Source of the DNA: JAVBMB01 sp031552995
GTDB lineage: Bacteria; Bacillota; Clostridia; Oscillospirales; Butyricicoccaceae
DNA length: 27,047 bases
NCBI GenBank assembly: GCA_031552995.1
Contig: JAVBMB010000100.1
Span: 1-27,047, forward strand
Reading direction: 5' to 3'
Shown here: positions 22,984-27,047 of the stretch, one piece after another
Position numbering within the stretch: position 1 is the first letter of the stretch
How the letters are laid out: the number at the start of each line of letters is the position of its first letter
The notes under the pieces: generated by a model
Databases searched by the model: none
Seen by the model: the letters and a program-made list of their open reading frames with translations, nothing else
What the model was told of the DNA's origin: nothing
Translations under genes and position numbers: made by a program

Positions 22984-23635
22984 GATGTCTCCTTACAATG
23001 CCGGTTATTTCGTCGAGCGCTCTTTGCAGGCTTAGATGCGTCGAGTCGAGAACGAGGCCGCCCTCCGCCAGCCGAAGCGGCGATACGGCGCGCGTCGAAT
23101 CCTGACGGTCGCGCTGCAGCAGATCTCGGTGGACTTGTTCAATAGGCACATTTTCGCCCGACTCGCTAAGCTGAAGCTTCCTGCGGTGTGCGCGGCATAT
23201 ACTCGTCGCCGTCAAGTACAGCTTGATATCGGCGTCCGGCAGCACCACCGTGCCGATATCACGCCCCTCCATGACGACAGAGTTATTCTTGGCAAAGCTG
23301 CGCTGATAATCGAACAAATGCTGCCTTACAGCCGGGATTGACGATACCTCGCTGGCGCATCTCGACACGCGGTGTTCGCGAATGGCGGCTGATATATCAT
23401 CCCCGCCTAGTATAACGCGACCCGGCTGAAGCTCGATTTCGATGCCCTGCAGGCATTTTATGACCGCCGGCGCGTCAGCCGGGTCGATGCCCAGACGCAG
23501 AACATGCAGCGCGACCGCTCGATACAGCGCGCCGGTGTCAACATATATGATGCGGAGCTTTTCGGCGAGGTACTTGGCCGTCGTTGTCTTTCCGGCACCG
23601 GACGGGCCGTCAATCGCTATCGCGAAATGCTTCAT
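22973..23635 (-). CDS. cmk: (d)CMP kinase
   Basis: A 220-residue cytidylate kinase that phosphorylates CMP and dCMP. P-loop GPSGAGKTT at 10-18, YVDTGALYRA at about 31-40, and VVMEGRDIGTVVLP are all conserved. ATG 23635 (MKHFAIAIDG) is preferred over the frame's 11-residue extension, as it matches the family and gaagagg lies upstream. Its stop overlaps the plsC start. Confidence 0.96.
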   Translation of the reverse strand: MKHFAIAIDGPSGAGKTTTAKYLAEKLRIIYVDTGALYRAVALHVLRLGIDPADAPAVIKCLQGIEIELQPGRVILGGDDISAAIREHRVSRCASEVSSIPAVRQHLFDYQRSFAKNNSVVMEGRDIGTVVLPDADIKLYLTATSICRAHRRKLQLSESGENVPIEQVHRDLLQRDRQDSTRAVSPLRLAEGGLVLDSTHLSLQRALDEITGIVRRHLGV

Positions 23636-23685
23636 ATCTGTCCTCTTCTTATATATTTTGTCAACCAATCAGCCATATATTCGGG

Positions 23686-24915
23686 CTACTGCCCCATCGC
23701 TGCGGCGCGTCCGGCGGCAACGGCAGTCGACCACGCGATTTGCAGGTTGAACCCGCCTGTGTAGGCGTCGGCGTCTATGACTTCGCCCGCGAAGTACAGC
23801 CCGCGAATCAGCTTAGAGCCGATTGTTTTGGGGTCCAGCTGCCGCACATCGATTCCTCCGGATGTGATTACAGCCTCGCTGTATGGCCCGAGCGCCGTAA
23901 CCGTGAGCGGCAGCGATTTTACCAGAGCGCACAGGCGTTCGCGCTCAGCTTTCGTCACCGAGTTGACTTTGCGCTCCGGCTGGATGCCGGACAGCTCCAC
24001 CATGACCGGTATGAGTTTGGCCGGCAAAAGCGAGCCAAGAGCATTTGAAAAAGCACGGTTTTGGGCGGACGAAAAATCCCGCAGGATACGTGAATCAAGC
24101 GTTTCGGCGTCGAGTGCCGGTTTAAGGTCGACTGAGATGTCGCACGGGAACAGGTCCGGCGTAATGTGAGCCGACGCGCTGAGAATCATCGGCCCGGACA
24201 GGCCGTTTGACGTGAACAGCATCTCGCCGAAATCGGTAAAAATCCTCTTGCCTCGCGATGTAATGCCCAGCGCGACGTTGCGAAGCGACAAACCTTCCAG
24301 CCGGGCAGGCATATCCCCTTTTGCGATAAGCGGCACGAGCGACGGACGCGTTTTGACAACCTTGTGCCCCAGTTTTTCGGCGATGGCATAGCCGTCGCCG
24401 GATGAGCCGGTTTTGGGGTATGACAGGCCGCCTGTGGCGATAATGATGCTGTCAAACGGGTATTCGCCGCCGTTTTGGTCGATAACTGCCGCGGCTGCGC
24501 CGTCCCGCACCTTTATATCTGCGATACGCGCGCCGTAAACAATACGCACACCGCGGCTCTTCATGCATCGCTCGAGTGCCGCGGTGACATCTTTTGCGCT
24601 GTCGGACTGCGGAAACACACGGTTGCCGCGCTCCGCCTTAAGCGGCAGGCCGCAGTCGATGAAAAACTTCTGTACATCCTCAGAATCCCAGTTTGAAAAA
24701 GCGCTGTAAAGGAACTTGCCATTACGCGGCACATTCTGTATAAGCTGCTCTACTCCGCAGTCGTTCGTCAGATTGCAGCGGCCCTTGCCGGTCAGGTTAA
24801 GCTTTATTCCGCAGCGTCTGTTACGTTCGAACACCGTGACCGACGCGCCATATTCAGCTGCCGCGCACGCCGCCATCATTCCGGCGGCACCGCCGCCAAT
24901 TATCGCGATATTCAT
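23686..24915 (-). CDS. BaiN/HI0933-family FAD-dependent oxidoreductase
   Basis: A 409-residue flavoprotein of the HI0933/YhiN/BaiN family. The FAD-binding GGGAAG is at residues 7-12, the family motif GIKLNLTGKGRCN at 36-48, IIATGGLSYPKTGSSGDGY in the middle, and the end YFAGEVIDADAYTGGFNLQ with AWSTAVAAG. BaiN has been linked to bile-acid dehydroxylation, but most relatives have no defined substrate, and this operon position is a common clostridial one without bile-acid genes. The start ATG 24915 has aaagagg upstream. It precedes cmk by 50 bases. Confidence 0.93.
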   Translation of the reverse strand: MNIAIIGGGAAGMMAACAAAEYGASVTVFERNRRCGIKLNLTGKGRCNLTNDCGVEQLIQNVPRNGKFLYSAFSNWDSEDVQKFFIDCGLPLKAERGNRVFPQSDSAKDVTAALERCMKSRGVRIVYGARIADIKVRDGAAAAVIDQNGGEYPFDSIIIATGGLSYPKTGSSGDGYAIAEKLGHKVVKTRPSLVPLIAKGDMPARLEGLSLRNVALGITSRGKRIFTDFGEMLFTSNGLSGPMILSASAHITPDLFPCDISVDLKPALDAETLDSRILRDFSSAQNRAFSNALGSLLPAKLIPVMVELSGIQPERKVNSVTKAERERLCALVKSLPLTVTALGPYSEAVITSGGIDVRQLDPKTIGSKLIRGLYFAGEVIDADAYTGGFNLQIAWSTAVAAGRAAAMGQ

Positions 24916-24994
24916 CAGATTGCCTCTTTAAGTGCGTGATTTGATACCGGCACTGTGGATTTATTGTGGGGCATTGGCGTCTGTTCTGGCAGCC

Positions 24995-25837
24995 TCAGCG
25001 GACAAAGTGCGCGGCGTCCTCGGCGCTTTTTATTTTTTTACGCGAGCTTTCGTCGTATCTCGCAAGCATAAACACAACCGAGCAGCACATGGAAATAGCC
25101 GGAGCGAGCGAACCGCCGACACCCATGTCGCCGCACTCGCACACGAGGCTGACATCGGCCAGGGCCGCTATGCCGGTCGTATCGCTCTCGCTGATGGTGG
25201 CGATACACGCTTCGCGCGATTTCGCATATTCCATAAGGCGAAACGTTCCATCCTGATGCACCGGAAACCCGATGCACAGCAGCATGTCTCCGCTGTCTAT
25301 GCCGGCGGCTGCCGTTAAGGTGTCAACCCCGGCGAGGTTGACACAGCTTACATTCGGCAACAAAATCTTTAGATAGTGACTGATATAAACAGAAGCGGCG
25401 GCAGCTATTCCCTGGCCGTATACGTAGACCTTTGAGCTTAACATCAGGCGGGTTACAAGGCCTTTTAGCGCCTCGACGGCAAGCGGAGTCGCGTTCTTTT
25501 TGATATTGAGCGAGTCGACGGCGGCAATGCTGCTGACGGCGTCCTCGTCGCTGGGCACGTCGTTTATAAGCTCGAACCTCTCGAGCGCACTGAGACGATA
25601 TTTCAGCTCTTCCTGAAGCGCCTGCTGAAACTCGCTGTATCCGTCGTACCCCAGCGCCGACGCAAAGCGAACGACCGTCGACTGGCTGACACCGGTGACG
25701 GAAGCAAGCTCGAATGAAGTCATGAACGACGCCTTGTCGCAGCGATCGGTTATGTATTCGGCCAGCAGGCGCTGACCCTTGGTGAAGGAGCTGTAGTTTT
25801 CTGATACCGCTTCGCCTATTCGTCTCATATTCATCAC
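24995..25837 (-). CDS. MurR/RpiR family transcriptional regulator
   Basis: A 280-residue regulator with an N-terminal HTH_6 domain (recognition region about SVTGVSQSTVVRFASALGYDGY) and a C-terminal SIS phosphosugar-binding domain (VYVYGQGIAAAASVY, then GDMLLCIGFPVHQDGT). Such proteins control sugar or amino-sugar genes by sensing phosphosugars. The start is unclear: GTG 25837, ATG 25834 and ATG 25828 are in frame, with gggtga only near the last. It lies 5 bases after rluB on the same strand. No sugar gene is near, so its target is elsewhere or is the flavoprotein operon. Confidence 0.9.
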   Translation of the reverse strand: MMNMRRIGEAVSENYSSFTKGQRLLAEYITDRCDKASFMTSFELASVTGVSQSTVVRFASALGYDGYSEFQQALQEELKYRLSALERFELINDVPSDEDAVSSIAAVDSLNIKKNATPLAVEALKGLVTRLMLSSKVYVYGQGIAAAASVYISHYLKILLPNVSCVNLAGVDTLTAAAGIDSGDMLLCIGFPVHQDGTFRLMEYAKSREACIATISESDTTGIAALADVSLVCECGDMGVGGSLAPAISMCCSVVFMLARYDESSRKKIKSAEDAAHFVR

Positions 25838-25842
25838 CCGCT

Positions 25843-26565
25843 CTATATGGATTTTAGGTAAGCTATCTCATCCGGCGTCAGTTTTCGCCACGTTCCGACC
25901 GTCAACCCTCCGAGCTTTAGATCACCTACCGCTACACGCTTTAAGCTGTTAACCGTATAGCCGCAGTTGACGCACATGCGTCGTATCTGGCGGTTCTTGC
26001 CCTCGCGTATGGAGACGGTGAGGATGAACTCACGCTCTGATATTTTATCTATTAACCGGCACTTTGCCTTTTGAAGCTTCTGGCCGTCTATCTCCATAGA
26101 GCGTGACATGGCAAGCTGAGGCGGCTCGGGCGGTGCGTCGCCGTCATAGGTCATGCGCACAAGATACTGCTTGTACACCTCGTGCGAAGGATGTGTCAGC
26201 CTGTTGGCAAGCGCGCCGTCGCTTGTCAGCAGCAACAACCCTTCGGAATGCATGTCCAACCTGCCGATTGGAAAAACGCGACGCCCGACATCCGCAATGA
26301 GGTCAGTTATGTCGCGCCTGCCGGCATCGTCCGACATCGTGCTGACATAGCCGCGCGGCTTGTTGAGCATTATATAGATATCGTCATTTTTTGCGGCGAT
26401 ATCTTCGCCGTCCAGCGTGATGGTATCGGTATCAACATCAGCGCTTTCGCCTTTTGAAGCTGTAATGCCGTTAACCTTTACCCTGCCCTCGTCAAGCAGC
26501 TCTTCGGCTTTTCGCCGCGAGCAAATACCCTGAGCTGACAGGATTTTTTGAAGTCTCTCTTTCAA
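25843..26565 (-). CDS. rluB: RsuA/RluB-family 23S/16S rRNA pseudouridine synthase
   Basis: A 240-residue pseudouridine synthase with an N-terminal S4 RNA-binding domain (1-60, RLQKILSAQGICSRRKAEEL) and the catalytic domain with GRLDMHSEGLLLLTSDG (catalytic Asp104) and GKNRQIRRMCVNCGY. The length and motifs suit RluB, which modifies 23S rRNA; RsuA or RluE specificity cannot be excluded from sequence alone. The start is TTG 26565, with aggtga overlapping the stop of the upstream carboxypeptidase gene, indicating coupled translation. Confidence 0.9.
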   Translation of the reverse strand: MKERLQKILSAQGICSRRKAEELLDEGRVKVNGITASKGESADVDTDTITLDGEDIAAKNDDIYIMLNKPRGYVSTMSDDAGRRDITDLIADVGRRVFPIGRLDMHSEGLLLLTSDGALANRLTHPSHEVYKQYLVRMTYDGDAPPEPPQLAMSRSMEIDGQKLQKAKCRLIDKISEREFILTVSIREGKNRQIRRMCVNCGYTVNSLKRVAVGDLKLGGLTVGTWRKLTPDEIAYLKSI

Positions 26566-26571
26566 TGTGAT

Positions 26572-27047
26572 TCACCTGAATATTCCCGCCAGCCATTCGA
26601 GCAGGCGTGTGAAAAGACTGCCGCTTTTTGGCTGGCTTATCGACTGCATGAAGTATATGTTTTCTTCGTGCAGCGTTTTTCCGTTGAGCGTTATTGTCAG
26701 TGTGCCGTATTTTTCGCCGGCTTGTGTTTCACCGTACCAGATTCTTGGACCGGAGATTGTCGTTTTAATGTTTTCAAGCTCGCTGTCAAGCAGGCTGATT
26801 TCGAAACCGGCGCTGACATAGAGAGGACAGGAAAAAGCTTCCGCCGATACGACAGGCACCGAGGCAATCTGCCCCGGCTGAAGCAGCGTACGCGGCGCTA
26901 GTGACGACAGCGACGCATACATCGCGCGGTGGTCGTTCCAATCGTCCGGCGCGGACAACGTTACCGCTACAAATGTCCTGCCCTGACGCGTCACAGCGCT
27001 GACAAGACATCGGCCGCACGATTTTGTGAAGCCGGTTTTGACGCCGA
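26572..27047 (-). CDS. D-alanyl-D-alanine carboxypeptidase (S11), C-terminal part
   Basis: The 5' part lies outside the window. The visible 157 residues open with GVKTGFTKSCGRCLVSA, containing the KTG triad motif of S11 penicillin-binding proteins and the conserved GRCLVSA strand, followed by the PBP5-type C-terminal beta domain and a final WLAGIFR tail that may be a membrane anchor. These enzymes trim the terminal D-Ala of peptidoglycan stem peptides; related DacF/DacB act in sporulation. The GTG at 26994 is only an internal codon. It is followed 6 bases later by rluB, a pairing common in sporulating clostridia. Confidence 0.9.
   Translation of the reverse strand, partial: GVKTGFTKSCGRCLVSAVTRQGRTFVAVTLSAPDDWNDHRAMYASLSSLAPRTLLQPGQIASVPVVSAEAFSCPLYVSAGFEISLLDSELENIKTTISGPRIWYGETQAGEKYGTLTITLNGKTLHEENIYFMQSISQPKSGSLFTRLLEWLAGIFR

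Noticed and set aside
22363..23145. 260-codon plus-strand frame
   Set aside because: Antisense to plsC and cmk, both with clear active-site motifs.
23686..24915. Bile-acid dehydroxylation role suggested by similarity to BaiN
   Set aside because: No other bai genes in the window, and this family member sits in a generic clostridial housekeeping cluster.
1..27047. CRISPR array, rRNA genes, known riboswitches or T-boxes
   Set aside because: I saw no regularly spaced repeats, no rRNA sequence and no familiar riboswitch core; the inverted repeats found are isolated.

Overview
The window looks like chromosomal DNA of an anaerobic, probably spore-forming member of the Clostridia, most likely near the Oscillospirales. 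The grounds are clostridial gene orders and fusions (ispH fused to S1 domains, behind cmk and plsC), a clostridial cysteine-rich protein, a SpoIIM-like membrane protein, AGGAGG-type ribosome binding sites, and a Tn1549-like conjugative-element fragment. This is inference from gene content, not a phylogeny.

Layout. 1-3.6 kb holds a YtcJ-like amidohydrolase convergent with a beta-CASP metallo-beta-lactamase ribonuclease, with a hairpin-rich gap between them. A tRNA-Pro(GGG) follows at 3.88 kb. 4.0-11.75 kb is a mobile-DNA mosaic: the C-terminal remnant of a large serine recombinase, an ABC transporter ATPase with its own promoter and a permease cut off after 69 codons, the 3' part of an unrecognised protein with two internal repeats, and a piece of conjugative-element backbone on the minus strand (truncated Maff2, VirD4/TraG coupling protein, PcfB/DUF3801, DUF6674-like, ArdA, truncated DUF4406-like). 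11.75-15.1 kb carries small accessory genes on the minus strand: DUF2200, VanZ-like, a VOC/PhnB-like protein, an MFS exporter and a DUF1905 protein. About 600 bases without a convincing gene, but with several palindromes, lead to a two-gene operon (15.8-18.0 kb) encoding a duplicated DUF1538 membrane protein and a tandem PII-like protein. Its promoter has a perfect palindrome inside the spacer. A tRNA-Leu(CAA) lies upstream. 18.65-20.25 kb has the cysteine-rich protein and the SpoIIM-like protein on the plus strand. 20.3 kb to the right edge is a minus-strand housekeeping run: D-Ala-D-Ala carboxypeptidase (partial), an RluB/RsuA pseudouridine synthase, an RpiR-type regulator, a BaiN/HI0933 flavoprotein, cmk, plsC, and ispH-S1.

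How parts work together. The housekeeping run joins cell-wall, nucleotide, phospholipid and isoprenoid functions with tight spacing and overlaps. The conjugative fragment retains the coupling protein and its partner but no relaxase, VirB4 or integrase, so it should not move by itself. The best candidate for an under-described system is the DUF1538/tandem-PII pair: translationally coupled, apparently operator-controlled, and flanked by a 26-base direct repeat, one copy of which overlaps the 3' end of tRNA-Leu.
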